NCBI GenBank assembly: GCA_964410665.1
Contig: CAYPIE010000002.1
Coordinates: 124,001 to 188,000 of the forward strand
Length of the DNA stretch: 64,000 nt
Reading direction: 5' to 3'
Source of the DNA: CAYPIE01 sp964410665
GTDB lineage: Bacteria > Planctomycetota > Planctomycetia > Gemmatales > Gemmataceae
In this document: in pieces, positions 17,447-26,227 of the stretch
Position numbering within the stretch: position 1 is the stretch's first letter
Layout of the letters: each line of letters begins with the position of its first letter
Translations under genes and position numbers: made by a program
The notes under the pieces: model-generated
Database searches by the model: none
What the model saw: the letters and a program-made list of their open reading frames with translations, nothing else
Told to the model about the DNA's origin: nothing

Positions 17447-19009
17447 TTATGAGTCCCCGCCACGGAACTTGAGTAGCGATTTGATCCGCTCCAGTTCACC
17501 CTGGTCTATCACCCCATCCGCATTACGATCGATTCGCCCAAAAAAACGCTCCCGAAACCGTTCCGGCACTTCAGAGCGTTGGATTTTGCCATCCTGATTG
17601 CGATCAAATCGTCGAAAGAAATCTCCCTGATTCCGAGTATTCCGCGAATCCTGTTGTTCTCGCGAGCTAGCTGGTTCGGTTACTTTTGGTTGGGAGAGGA
17701 AGCGTCGCACAGCTCCGCCGCCCAGCTTTTTCACCATATATCCACGATAGTCTTTTCGTAGCTTGTTGGTTTGGCCTTGATCCACGGGTGTCACCATCAA
17801 CGTCACACTGCCCATCTCATCAGTGGATTCGCGGCCCCAGCGAATCCGCTGGGGCGGGAGGAATGGGTTCTCGGGATTATCACTTGAATTATCGTAGATC
17901 AGCGTTGTTTGGATCTCGGTTCCCGCGGGCAATCGGAGTGGATGTTTAAAGTAATAGCGATCCTGCCAGTTCAGATCCCAATCATCGATGTCAAGTAACC
18001 ACTCCTGCTGGCCATCGGGCAGCCTGGCCTTCATCCGCATTTCCCGACAGAGGTAATGGGCATGCCCGCCCACGCCGATGGCTTCGACAGAAACTGGCAA
18101 AGTATACCGATCCGTGATTGTATAGTTTTTCTCGCCTGGGGGGATATCGATCCCCGCTGCTCGGCCAAATAGTGGCGGCACTTGTAGCCCGATCAGGGCC
18201 TTGGTCGGTGGTTCTTCTGCGAAATATAAGGCAACGGTTCCCTGCTCGATCTCTGCTTTCCCACTAGGATGGAAATGCGTTTGCATGATGATGTCCGACC
18301 CTGCAGGGAGACGCATTGCCAAACCTTCGGGTAATAATCGGGGAGTAGTCCCTGGTACATACCCACCCAAGGCACCGGTAATCCCCAGGGTCATTCGCCG
18401 CAGGCCTGGCTTGCCATCCGCTCCATCTAATGGGCGCACCGTTGCGGCTTCAGCGGTAAAAAAGATGGCATGATGAACCACCGAACGGGCGCTCGGTCGG
18501 AACTCGATCGCCTTGACCCACTTGGTTTCCGGGAGATCGACTCGAAGCACAAAACTGCGATATTGGTCCGGACCATCTGCGGCCACAGGATAGGGATCAC
18601 GCATCTTCACGACGAGATCGGGCTCGCCGAGTTGCCAGCCATTCGGATATGCCGGCATGGCTGGCATCTTCTGCAGATCCCCTTTTGGCTTTCCGGCCGC
18701 AACCCAGGCATCGAATACGCGAATCTGTTCCTCGGTAAGACGACGCTCATCGGCAAACTCACCATGCCCCTTCACGGGTTGCCAGGGAGGCATGTAGCCC
18801 GAATGCAGCACGCCGTGAATCGTTCGCGCTCGCTTGGCAATGTCCTGGTATTCGACGAGAGGAAACGGGCCCGCCTGCCCTGGACGATGGCAGTTGGTAC
18901 AGTTCTGATGGATGAGCGGAGCGATCTGCTCGGCAAAGGTGATATCGTTGGCCAAGGCAAGGTTGGTCACGTAAAGGGAAAGGGTGCAACAAGCAAGCAA
19001 TCGTCGCAT
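17447..19009 (-). CDS. Secreted cytochrome c / copper type II monooxygenase-like protein with EF-hands
   Basis: A 520-residue exported protein. Residues 1-20 are a signal peptide. A mono-haem cytochrome segment has C37-x-x-C40-H41 (NCTNCHRPGQAGPF). Residues of about 125-430 resemble the copper type II ascorbate-dependent (PHM-like) monooxygenase fold, with candidate copper ligands H179-H180 (VVHHAIFF), H245/H247 (QTHFHPSG), H316/H318 (GGHAHYL) and M399 (DEMG). The C-terminus has two EF-hand loops, FDRNQDGKIQRSE and IDRNADGVIDQGE. It follows the redoxin gene by 24 bases on the same strand, so the two are likely one operon; related planctomycete proteins combine these modules. Substrate is unknown. 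Confidence 0.85.
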   Translation of the reverse strand: MRRLLACCTLSLYVTNLALANDITFAEQIAPLIHQNCTNCHRPGQAGPFPLVEYQDIAKRARTIHGVLHSGYMPPWQPVKGHGEFADERRLTEEQIRVFDAWVAAGKPKGDLQKMPAMPAYPNGWQLGEPDLVVKMRDPYPVAADGPDQYRSFVLRVDLPETKWVKAIEFRPSARSVVHHAIFFTAEAATVRPLDGADGKPGLRRMTLGITGALGGYVPGTTPRLLPEGLAMRLPAGSDIIMQTHFHPSGKAEIEQGTVALYFAEEPPTKALIGLQVPPLFGRAAGIDIPPGEKNYTITDRYTLPVSVEAIGVGGHAHYLCREMRMKARLPDGQQEWLLDIDDWDLNWQDRYYFKHPLRLPAGTEIQTTLIYDNSSDNPENPFLPPQRIRWGRESTDEMGSVTLMVTPVDQGQTNKLRKDYRGYMVKKLGGGAVRRFLSQPKVTEPASSREQQDSRNTRNQGDFFRRFDRNQDGKIQRSEVPERFRERFFGRIDRNADGVIDQGELERIKSLLKFRGGDS

Positions 19010-19033
19010 CGGTGAAGTTCCTAAGATCGATGG

Positions 19034-19615
19034 TCAATGGTCAATGTCAGGGATGAAACAACCTACCGGTTCGGTCACTCGTTCGCGGATCATGTCCCCA
19101 GCCAAAGTTGCACGAAGGGCATCACGCAGATCATGGTGCTGAACCCGACGTCGCTTCTTTCCCCAACTGAGGTAGGTATCATCGATACGACCGCGATACA
19201 GGATCTTGCCGGATGGATCTAGAACAAAAGCTTCTGGGGTGATTTTGGCCTTCAAGCGATCGACCCACTGATGCTCAGGATCCAACACCACGGGGACTGC
19301 TAAGGAATATTCCCGAGCATGAGCCTCCGCCTGGCTCTTCGTCACGGTGGGATCCGGATGAATATAGAAAAAGTGAACCCCTTTGGATGCAAATTCTTTC
19401 ACGTATCGACCGAGAGTGGGTTGGTAATAATTCGCCACCGGACAATCGAGTGCGATAAACACCACGACCACTGCCTGAATATTGGCTTCGGCGAACGGTC
19501 GATGCGTTTTTCCAGTTAGATCTTGAAACGACCAATCGACTAAATTTGGCCTTGCGGTGAGACCGGGCATGGCTAGCCCAAGAACTAGGCAGCCAGAGCA
19601 GATGATCCGCAGCAT
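19034..19615 (-). CDS. Secreted thioredoxin-fold redoxin (AhpC/TSA-like)
   Basis: A 193-residue exported thiol protein. I chose ATG 19615, preceded by AAGGA, because it gives a proper signal peptide (MLRIICSGCLVLGLAMPGLTA); a TTG 39 bases upstream would extend it without reason. The redoxin core has VVVVFIALDCPVANYY with a single candidate active cysteine, VHFFYIHPDPTVT, and the cis-proline region PEAFVLDPSGKILYRGRIDD. Only this cysteine and one close to the C-terminus (EPVGCFIPD) are in the mature part, so it resembles a one-Cys peroxiredoxin-like protein rather than a CxxC thioredoxin. It is the first gene of a probable two-gene operon with the cytochrome/copper protein. Confidence 0.85.
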   Translation of the reverse strand: MLRIICSGCLVLGLAMPGLTARPNLVDWSFQDLTGKTHRPFAEANIQAVVVVFIALDCPVANYYQPTLGRYVKEFASKGVHFFYIHPDPTVTKSQAEAHAREYSLAVPVVLDPEHQWVDRLKAKITPEAFVLDPSGKILYRGRIDDTYLSWGKKRRRVQHHDLRDALRATLAGDMIRERVTEPVGCFIPDIDH

Positions 19616-19701
19616 TGGGCTGGATTCCTTATGCAAATGCCAAGCAGGTTTCAACTTTTAGGGAGAACACTTCTTGGCTATCGGAAGTTACATCCACGCA
19701 C

Positions 19702-19720
19702 AAAAAAGGGGTCCAACCCT
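19702..19720 (-). terminator. Possible weak terminator after the sugar transferase gene
   Basis: On the minus strand a short hairpin (arms 19709-19712 and 19716-19719, plus a wobble pair) sits just after the stop at 19727 and is followed by six T residues (19702-19707). The stem is short, so confidence is low. Confidence 0.35.
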
Positions 19721-19726
19721 GCAAGT

Positions 19727-21118
19727 TTACTTGGCATGCCGATCGAAGAACATCTTCCAGCCGGTCATGACCAAGATGCGTAGGTCGAGCCAGGGATTCC
19801 AGTGTGTGATGTAATATAGGTCAAATTGAATGCGACGTCGGAGTGAAGTATTCCCCCGCCAGCCATGGACCTGGGCCCATCCGGTCATCCCGGCTTTGAC
19901 CCCATGCCGCGCCATATAGTTTGGAATGGTCGTACGAAACTTTTGGATGAAGTGTGGACGTTCCGGGCGAGGTCCCACCAAACTCATATCGCCCCGAAGA
20001 ACATTGAACAATTGCGGCAATTCATCGAGGCTCGTCTTTCGCAAAAAGCCTCCAAGTCTGGTTCGCCGGTGGTCGTTACGACTGGTCATTACCGGCCCAC
20101 TGCTGGCTTCGGCATCGACACGCATCGAACGAAATTTGAGCATCGCGAAAGGTTGGCCATTCAAGCCACACCGTTCTTGGCGATATAGGATCGGACCTGG
20201 ACTGGTCAGCTTCACAAGTACTGAAATCAACAGCATACACGGGGCAAAAACCAACAAGGCAATACTGGCAACAATGATATCCATGATGCGTTTGATCACG
20301 ATGTTGAGTCCAAAGTGAGGACTCTCACGCAGACCGATGATCGGCATTCCGTCCAGATTACTCGTCGTGAGGCTCCACCCCGCCAATGCTGGCACGTCGG
20401 CGACCAAGTGGACTTCGACCAGACACTGAGCGAGTAATTGAAATACCCTCTTTGCCTCGTTGTACCGACTTGTCGGTAGGGCAATAAAGACGTGCTCGAT
20501 ACGATATTTGTCAATTAGCTGAGGAAGATCATCTGTCCCACCTAGGATGCTTACCGGGTGGGGGGAGTGAGGATCATCTTCGACAAAGCCGATTTGGCGA
20601 ATCCCCATCCAAGAAGCACGACGGAATGCCCGTGCCGTTTTCCGCGCTAAGCGACCACTTCCTACAATAAGTGCGTAGCTCTGATTGTAGCCTTGCCGAC
20701 GCAGAAAATGCACAAACCACCAGCTACTGCGTCGGGCCAAGAGTACCCCAAGGACACTCCCCCCTAAGAACACCAACATCGTCGCTCGTGATTCGTAAGG
20801 ATCCTGTCGGAAAAAGATCATGGCAAGGACTAACAGGGCGAGTAATCCAACCCCACGTAACACCGCTACCATCTCCTCGCGGAAGCGGCGTAAACGATGA
20901 AGCTGATACTGCCCTGCCACACGATAGGCAACAATGGCCAGAAGCACGACGACCGGAAGTCCACGCCAGCATAAATATGGGTCTGGTACCTCGCGATAAA
21001 TGGGAATCCAGCCCGAATGGAAACGAAGATAATAGGCTCCGACCCAGGCAACGGCGGTCATCAACAAATCGCCGATCAGAAAGCAAACCAGCAAGGTTTG
21101 CGAGCTGCGCCTGAGCAT
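19727..21118 (-). CDS. Undecaprenyl-phosphate sugar phosphotransferase (polyprenyl glycosylphosphotransferase)
   Basis: A 463-residue inner-membrane enzyme that transfers a sugar-1-phosphate to undecaprenyl phosphate, starting exopolysaccharide or O-unit synthesis. The N-terminal part has four or five hydrophobic segments, then a CoA-binding-like Rossmann region (ALIVGSGRLARKTARAF). The catalytic bacterial sugar transferase domain begins at about residue 270 (IKRIMDIIVASIALLVF) with SPGPILYRQERCGLNGQPF, FRSMRVDAE, LGGFLRKTSLDELPQL, GDMSLVGPRPERP and AGMTGWAQVHGWRG. This layout is that of WcaJ/PglC-large forms. It stands alone; the nearest genes are not obviously polysaccharide genes. Confidence 0.92.
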   Translation of the reverse strand: MLRRSSQTLLVCFLIGDLLMTAVAWVGAYYLRFHSGWIPIYREVPDPYLCWRGLPVVVLLAIVAYRVAGQYQLHRLRRFREEMVAVLRGVGLLALLVLAMIFFRQDPYESRATMLVFLGGSVLGVLLARRSSWWFVHFLRRQGYNQSYALIVGSGRLARKTARAFRRASWMGIRQIGFVEDDPHSPHPVSILGGTDDLPQLIDKYRIEHVFIALPTSRYNEAKRVFQLLAQCLVEVHLVADVPALAGWSLTTSNLDGMPIIGLRESPHFGLNIVIKRIMDIIVASIALLVFAPCMLLISVLVKLTSPGPILYRQERCGLNGQPFAMLKFRSMRVDAEASSGPVMTSRNDHRRTRLGGFLRKTSLDELPQLFNVLRGDMSLVGPRPERPHFIQKFRTTIPNYMARHGVKAGMTGWAQVHGWRGNTSLRRRIQFDLYYITHWNPWLDLRILVMTGWKMFFDRHAK

Positions 21119-21287
21119 GTGGAGGCTCCTGCCTTAGTAGATGGCCTACTCATGGCCGCCATGGTTTTAGCATGCCCCAACGAAAAAGGTCAATCCAGGG
21201 TGTTCTGTCTACTTAGGTCGGCACCGTGCTGGGCACCCGATTTGCAGTAAACCGTCAATTCCCTCTGTTGCGACGGACGAGGCCGCT

Positions 21288-22760
21288 ATGAACGCTGTGG
21301 TGAAGCAAAATCCGCTCTACGCTCGATACACGATTCGCGATTACGACGAAATGTTCACCCACAATGGTAGGTGTCGAGCACATTATGCTCCGCTTTCCGA
21401 CCAGCTTGATCGCCTGGGTTCGATGCAACTGGTCGAGCATGCACGCATGGCCGATCGGGTCATGCGGCAACAAGGGATTACCTTTACGGTCTACGGTCGC
21501 GATCAGGGAGTCGAGCGAATCATCCCCTTCGATCCAATCCCTCGATTGGTCTCTGCGACGGAATGGGAGAATCTGGAAGCGGGATTGAAACAGCGAGTGC
21601 AAGCGCTCAACTTGTTTGTGCACGATCTGTATCATGATCGAATGATCCTTAAAGAGGGAGTCATTCCACCCGAATTGGTGTTCGGCGCTTCCGGCTTTCG
21701 TCGCGAGATGAACGGCATCCGCGTGCCCCGAGAGGTCTATCTGCACATCAGCGGCATTGATCTGATTCGAGATACTGATGGTCGATTTTTGGTCCTCGAA
21801 GACAACTGTCGCACACCCTCGGGGGTGAGTTATGTATTGAAAAATCGCGAAGTGATGAAGCAAGCTTTCCCGTTCCTTTTCGAGGACTACGAAGTTCGTC
21901 CGGTGGACGACTATGCCACCAACCTACTGCAAGTGTTGCGTTATGCCGCTCCTCCCGATGTGGTGGATCCGAACATCGTGGTCTTGACCCCTGGTGTGTA
22001 TAACTCGGCCTACTACGAGCACAGCTTCCTAGCCCGACAAATGGGGGTGGAACTAGTAGAAGGACGCGATCTGATCTTTGATCAAGGCGGTCTGTTCATG
22101 AAAACGACCTCGGGGCTGGAACGGGTCGATGTGATTTATCGCCGCGTTGACGATGACTTTCTCGACCCACTTACCTTCCGTGACGATAGTCAACTGGGGG
22201 TCGCCGGCTTATTAGGGGCCTATCGGAGTGGTCGGGTCGGTCTGGCCAATGCAATCGGCACCGGAGTGGTGGATGACAAAGGGATCTATCCATTTGTGCC
22301 CGAGATTATTCGATACTATCTCCGCCAAGATCCTTTGTTGCCGAACGTCGAGACCTTCCGGCCCACCAATTCGTCGCATCGATCGCACATTCTCGCGAAT
22401 TTGGACCAGCTGGTGATCAAGGCCGTCGATGCCTCGGGAGGCTATGGAATGCTCATCGGCCCCGCCTCCACCAAAGCCCAGCAGGACGAGTTTGCGCGCA
22501 AAATTCAGAGCAATCCAAGGGGCTACATCGCCCAGCCCACCATCTGTCTTAGCCAACATCCCACCCTGATCGAGAACCGTCTGGAAGGGCGCCACATCGA
22601 CTTGAGGCCGTTTGTGCTTTATGGTGAGGAAATGAAAGTCCTTCCTGGCGGCCTCACCCGAGTAGCCCTGCCTCGGGGTAGTCTCGTCGTCAATAGCTCC
22701 CAGGGGGGAGGCACCAAGGATACTTGGGTGCTACAACGTGATCCCGAACCCGCCGTCTAA
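21288..22760 (+). CDS. Circularly permuted ATP-grasp type 2 protein
   Basis: A 490-residue cytoplasmic protein of the circularly permuted ATP-grasp family (COG2308, DUF404/DUF407). Marker stretches are YDEMFTHNGRCRAHYAPL, PFDPIPRLVSATEWENLEAG, VHDLYHDRMILKEG, FLVLEDNCRTPSGVSYVL and IYRRVDDDFLDPLTF, with KAVDASGGYGM as the ATP-contact region. Family members are predicted to form amide bonds with ATP, probably ligating amino acids to a peptide or other acceptor. In many bacteria this gene lies next to alpha-E and transglutaminase genes; here both are found downstream, after two extra genes. The next gene starts one base after the stop. The start ATG at 21288 is unambiguous by family alignment. 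Confidence 0.93.
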   Translation: MNAVVKQNPLYARYTIRDYDEMFTHNGRCRAHYAPLSDQLDRLGSMQLVEHARMADRVMRQQGITFTVYGRDQGVERIIPFDPIPRLVSATEWENLEAGLKQRVQALNLFVHDLYHDRMILKEGVIPPELVFGASGFRREMNGIRVPREVYLHISGIDLIRDTDGRFLVLEDNCRTPSGVSYVLKNREVMKQAFPFLFEDYEVRPVDDYATNLLQVLRYAAPPDVVDPNIVVLTPGVYNSAYYEHSFLARQMGVELVEGRDLIFDQGGLFMKTTSGLERVDVIYRRVDDDFLDPLTFRDDSQLGVAGLLGAYRSGRVGLANAIGTGVVDDKGIYPFVPEIIRYYLRQDPLLPNVETFRPTNSSHRSHILANLDQLVIKAVDASGGYGMLIGPASTKAQQDEFARKIQSNPRGYIAQPTICLSQHPTLIENRLEGRHIDLRPFVLYGEEMKVLPGGLTRVALPRGSLVVNSSQGGGTKDTWVLQRDPEPAV

Positions 22761-23393
22761 ATGGACGTCAACTCACTCGCACGCTACTACGGGGTTTTGG
22801 AGCACCTCGTTTTTGGACCGACACTGCAACGCTGTCGTGTTGCACTCATTTCGCGACTGGCGTTCGCAAGCCATTGCATTCTTCTAGGCGAAGGGAATGG
22901 ACAGTTCCTTACTCGACTGGTTCGGCGTTGCCCATTGACCTCCATCCATGTCTTAGATGCCAGTGCGACGATGCTGGACATTGCCCGGAAACGAGTAGCT
23001 GTTCAAGAGAGGGTGGTGTTTCACCAGACGCGTCTACCCACCCAATGGGCGAAGATGGAGCGCGCGGATGTAGTAGCTTGTCACTTTTTCTTGGACTGTT
23101 TGACAAACGCCGAGGTCGAACGACTGGTTCGCGAAGTCCGTGGCCGATTACGTCCAGGCGGCGGCTGGTTGATTTCGGAGTTCGCACTCCCTCGATCGTG
23201 GATCCGTCGCGGGTTCGCGATCATCTGGTTGGCAGCAATGTATCAGTTCTGCCGAATCACTACCGGCTTAGCCGCTCGTTGGCTTCCCGATTATTCCTCC
23301 GTTTTAGTCCGGTTTGGCTTCCGGTTGAAAGAACGGAAAGAATTCGCCGGAGGCTTTTACGTCAGCGAGTGGTGGGAGTGGCCCGGTGACTGA
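22761..23393 (+). CDS. Class I SAM-dependent methyltransferase
   Basis: A 210-residue protein with a Rossmann methyltransferase core: motif I ILLGEGNGQFLTRLV (GxGxG) at about residue 37, an acidic residue after strand 2 (HVLDASATMLDIARKR), VVACHFFLDCLTN near motif IV, and LRPGGGWLISEFALP. Substrate is not recognisable. It begins at the base following the ATP-grasp stop and its end overlaps the next gene by eight bases, so it is translated as part of that operon. A role in modifying the cluster's product is inference from position. Confidence 0.82.
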   Translation: MDVNSLARYYGVLEHLVFGPTLQRCRVALISRLAFASHCILLGEGNGQFLTRLVRRCPLTSIHVLDASATMLDIARKRVAVQERVVFHQTRLPTQWAKMERADVVACHFFLDCLTNAEVERLVREVRGRLRPGGGWLISEFALPRSWIRRGFAIIWLAAMYQFCRITTGLAARWLPDYSSVLVRFGFRLKERKEFAGGFYVSEWWEWPGD

Positions 23394-24162
23394 TGGTCAA
23401 CGGAGCCCTTGTTGGTGGGAGTGGCCACATAGTCTCGGTCTCGATGCAGTCCTGGTGGCGTTGTGTTGGCAATGGTATTGGGGACAAGTCGTCCAGCTTG
23501 TACTGCCAAAGTACACCTTTACCATTCTCGGTCTTGGGGTTTGGGCGATTTATCTCAGCGATCGTTTACTCGATGCCCGCCGCGATCCTGCCTTGTCGAC
23601 GCTGCGTCACCGTGTTGCTCAGAGCAGGTCACTCGGCTTGAGTATTTTGGCCGGCTCGGTAGGGTTGGCAGGCCTGTGGCTGGCAGTCACCTTTCTGTCC
23701 TTGCAGCAGCTACGCCTTGGCTTCGTGCTGGCCGCCATCGTGCTTGGCTATTTCCTTATTGTGCATCGAGGATTGGCGGGTCGTTTGCCGATCCATATGA
23801 AAGAGATCACTGTGGGGGTGGTTTTCGCCAGCGGCACCGCCTTCTTTCCACTAACGTTCGATCCGCACGCATGGGATCGACTGCTTGTCCCGCTCGTTTT
23901 CTTCGCAAGCTTGTGTGCCCTCAATTGTGTTTACATCTCCACCTGGGAATCGGGAGGATCGACCACTCGGATTCGGCTCGTGTGTATCGGATTGGCCAGT
24001 TTGACACTTGCAGTAGACTGGTTGTCTTACGCAGTCCGAGGATTTCCCATCGGTATTGCCGCACTCTTGATGGTTGGTTTGGATCGCTTGTCGATTAACG
24101 TGCAAGCGCGTCGTGTGCTCGTGGACCTAACCCTCCTCACGCCTCTGCTCAACCTGATTTAG
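23386..24162 (+). CDS. Polytopic membrane protein, weakly UbiA-like
   Basis: A 258-residue protein with seven or so hydrophobic helices. The GTG start at 23386 overlaps the methyltransferase by eight bases. A cytoplasmic loop carries SDRLLDARRD, which resembles the first Asp-rich motif of UbiA-type prenyltransferases, and a histidine/arginine loop follows (LRHRVAQSRS). The second Asp motif expected in active UbiA enzymes is not seen, since the matching region reads NCVYISTWESGG. I therefore name it only as a UbiA-like membrane protein, with function unknown. Its position between the ATP-grasp and alpha-E genes suggests it belongs to that system. Confidence 0.6.
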   Translation: MTDGQRSPCWWEWPHSLGLDAVLVALCWQWYWGQVVQLVLPKYTFTILGLGVWAIYLSDRLLDARRDPALSTLRHRVAQSRSLGLSILAGSVGLAGLWLAVTFLSLQQLRLGFVLAAIVLGYFLIVHRGLAGRLPIHMKEITVGVVFASGTAFFPLTFDPHAWDRLLVPLVFFASLCALNCVYISTWESGGSTTRIRLVCIGLASLTLAVDWLSYAVRGFPIGIAALLMVGLDRLSINVQARRVLVDLTLLTPLLNLI

Positions 24163-24214
24163 GCTGCTACAATAGCGGCTGTTGGATTTTTGCACTCTGT
24201 TGCGGAAGCCATTG

Positions 24215-25243
24215 ATGCTCAGTCGGGTCGCGGAAAACCTCTATTGGATCAGCCGGTATGTCGAGCGTGCGGAAAATCTAGCACGGCTTCTTGAAAATGC
24301 TTTCTACATGGAACTCGATGCCACGGTGACCACTGCCACGGGTCCTAGACCGCTGGAACGCGTCTTAATCATCCTGAATAGCCGGGAAGCATTCTTGAAG
24401 TACTCTGCGCTGGCCCCGACACATGCCGAGCAACGTGAGGCCATTCTACGCTTTCTCACGTTTGCTCGCCAAGAAACCTATTCCATCCGCTCGATGATCG
24501 CCCGTGCCCGTGAGAATGCTCGTGCAGCTCAAGATGCCTTAGGTTCCGAGGTATGGAGCCAGCTCAATCAGTTCTATCTATACCTTTCCAGTGCCAAAGC
24601 GGATAGCAATTTCCAGAGCTCTGCACTTCGCTTTTACACGCGTGTCAAACGCGAATGCATCCTCGTGTCCGCGCTGATTGATGGAGTGTTACCACGGAGC
24701 GAAGCATTCCACTTTCTACAGCTCGGCCGCTACCTTGAACGAATTGATTTACTCAGCAGAATCTTGTCGCGCTACCGCCGTAGCCTTGTCCCGCTGACCT
24801 TGACCGGGATGGTCGAAGTTGCCCCCGGGGCTGTCGAAGCAGATGGCACCCCCAATGGTAAATGGGCCAGCGAAAGTAGCTTTACGCCATTAAGTTTGGT
24901 CAGCTTATTACGAAGCTGCTCAGCCTATGAAGCCTGTCTCCAGCAATCCCAAGCACGTCTTGAGCCCGAACGTGTGGCACGTTATCTCTTGCTGGAGATG
25001 GAGTTTCCTCGATCGATCCGCTTCAGCGTGGCACGATGCCTCGAGTCCCTGCGGTTTATCGCCGGCGAAACGCCTCTGCACGGTTCGGAGGCTGAACGAT
25101 ATCTCGGCCGGTTGGATAGCGAATTGCGTTACATCACGATCGAAGAGCTGTTTAGCCGCGGACTGCCGCACTTCCTCGAAGAGTTGCAGAATCTATGCAA
25201 TCAGGTGAATCGCGAAATCCACCAAACCTATTTTCGCACTTAG
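24215..25243 (+). CDS. Alpha-E domain-containing protein (DUF403)
   Basis: A 342-residue all-helical protein of the alpha-E family (COG2307). The ATG at 24215 is chosen because the family begins MLSRVAENLYWISRYVERAE and GGAAG-type sequence (GGAAG) lies eight bases upstream; an earlier in-frame TTG at 24182 adds 11 unrelated residues. Other family signs are VLIILNSREAFL, ARENARAAQDALGSEVW, GVLPRSEAFHFLQLGRYLER and GLPHFLEELQNLCNQVN. Alpha-E proteins nearly always accompany the permuted ATP-grasp and a transglutaminase; they may be a scaffold or helper of the ligase. The transglutaminase gene starts nine bases downstream. Confidence 0.9.
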   Translation: MLSRVAENLYWISRYVERAENLARLLENAFYMELDATVTTATGPRPLERVLIILNSREAFLKYSALAPTHAEQREAILRFLTFARQETYSIRSMIARARENARAAQDALGSEVWSQLNQFYLYLSSAKADSNFQSSALRFYTRVKRECILVSALIDGVLPRSEAFHFLQLGRYLERIDLLSRILSRYRRSLVPLTLTGMVEVAPGAVEADGTPNGKWASESSFTPLSLVSLLRSCSAYEACLQQSQARLEPERVARYLLLEMEFPRSIRFSVARCLESLRFIAGETPLHGSEAERYLGRLDSELRYITIEELFSRGLPHFLEELQNLCNQVNREIHQTYFRT

Positions 25244-25252
25244 GACCGACTG

Positions 25253-26227
25253 ATGACCATGCTGCGGGTTGATCACGAAACGCGACTCATTTACTCCGAA
25301 CCGGTGGTCGAATCAGTCCTTGAGGTGCGCATGGCACCACCGTCTACCGAAGACCAAACCTTGTTCGCTTATAAATGCTCCATTGAGCCAAACACCCGAG
25401 TTACCACCTATCGCGATGGTTTTGGAAATCGCGTCGATTTGTGTTCCATCTTGCCACCCCATCGTGACATCGTTTTGCGAGCAAGTTCGTGTGTCCGTCT
25501 GCATCGCCGTCACGTTCTGCAGAAGCTGCAAACCCTGGTTTGGCCCGGCGAACAACCCCTCGATCTCAGCGCTAGCGAATATTTACGCCCGAGCACACTG
25601 GTCCCGTTCACCCCAGAGGTCGTGGCCTTTGCGAACTCCCTTCCCCAGCCCTCAGGCTCGATGGCCAATGTCATCGAACAACTGGTCGAAGCGATCCAAC
25701 ATCGGATGAAGTATGTCAAGAAAGTCACCAACGCGCGCACCCCGGTCGGTGAAGCTCTCAGCTTGGGCCAAGGGGTGTGCCAGGACTTTGCCCACCTGCA
25801 GATCGCCCTATGCCGCCACATCGGCCTGCCTGCGCGTTACGTTAGCGGCTATATCCATCAGCCCGGGGAATTGGCCACGCATGCCTGGTGCCAGATCTGG
25901 TGTGGCCAATCGATCGGCTGGGTCGACATCGATCCGACGCATGCTCAATGGGTCGAGTTCGAACATGTGGTGACTGCGATCGGCCGCGATTACCGTGATG
26001 TGCCACCCAACCGAGGTGTCTGGAAAGGCAACGCCGAGGAAACTATCCAGGTCCTCGTAAACGTCCAGCCCACGGACCGCATTCCAAGTGATTTGGTCGA
26101 ATGGTCAGATACCCCGATTTGGAGCCAGTCCAACCCGGTTAGTCCTCCAAGTAGCCGAAACGACCGACAACACCAGCAGCAGCGTAACCAACTCCTCCGC
26201 CAACAGCAAAGCCAGCAACAGCAGTGA
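25253..26227 (+). CDS. Transglutaminase-like cysteine peptidase of the ATP-grasp/alpha-E cluster
   Basis: A 324-residue protein with the bacterial transglutaminase N-terminal domain (residues 1-90, with YRDGFGNRVDLCSILPPH) and a transglutaminase core. The catalytic triad is readable as Cys in LGQGVCQDFAHLQIALCR, His in THAWCQIWC and Asp in GWVDIDPTHAQ. There is no signal peptide, so it acts in the cytoplasm. The C-terminus ends in a Gln-rich tail (QQQRNQLLRQQQSQQQQ). In the predicted amidoligase system it would hydrolyse or transfer the amide bonds made by the ATP-grasp enzyme; this is from family knowledge. Its stop overlaps the next start (GTGA at 26224-26227). Confidence 0.9.
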   Translation: MTMLRVDHETRLIYSEPVVESVLEVRMAPPSTEDQTLFAYKCSIEPNTRVTTYRDGFGNRVDLCSILPPHRDIVLRASSCVRLHRRHVLQKLQTLVWPGEQPLDLSASEYLRPSTLVPFTPEVVAFANSLPQPSGSMANVIEQLVEAIQHRMKYVKKVTNARTPVGEALSLGQGVCQDFAHLQIALCRHIGLPARYVSGYIHQPGELATHAWCQIWCGQSIGWVDIDPTHAQWVEFEHVVTAIGRDYRDVPPNRGVWKGNAEETIQVLVNVQPTDRIPSDLVEWSDTPIWSQSNPVSPPSSRNDRQHQQQRNQLLRQQQSQQQQ

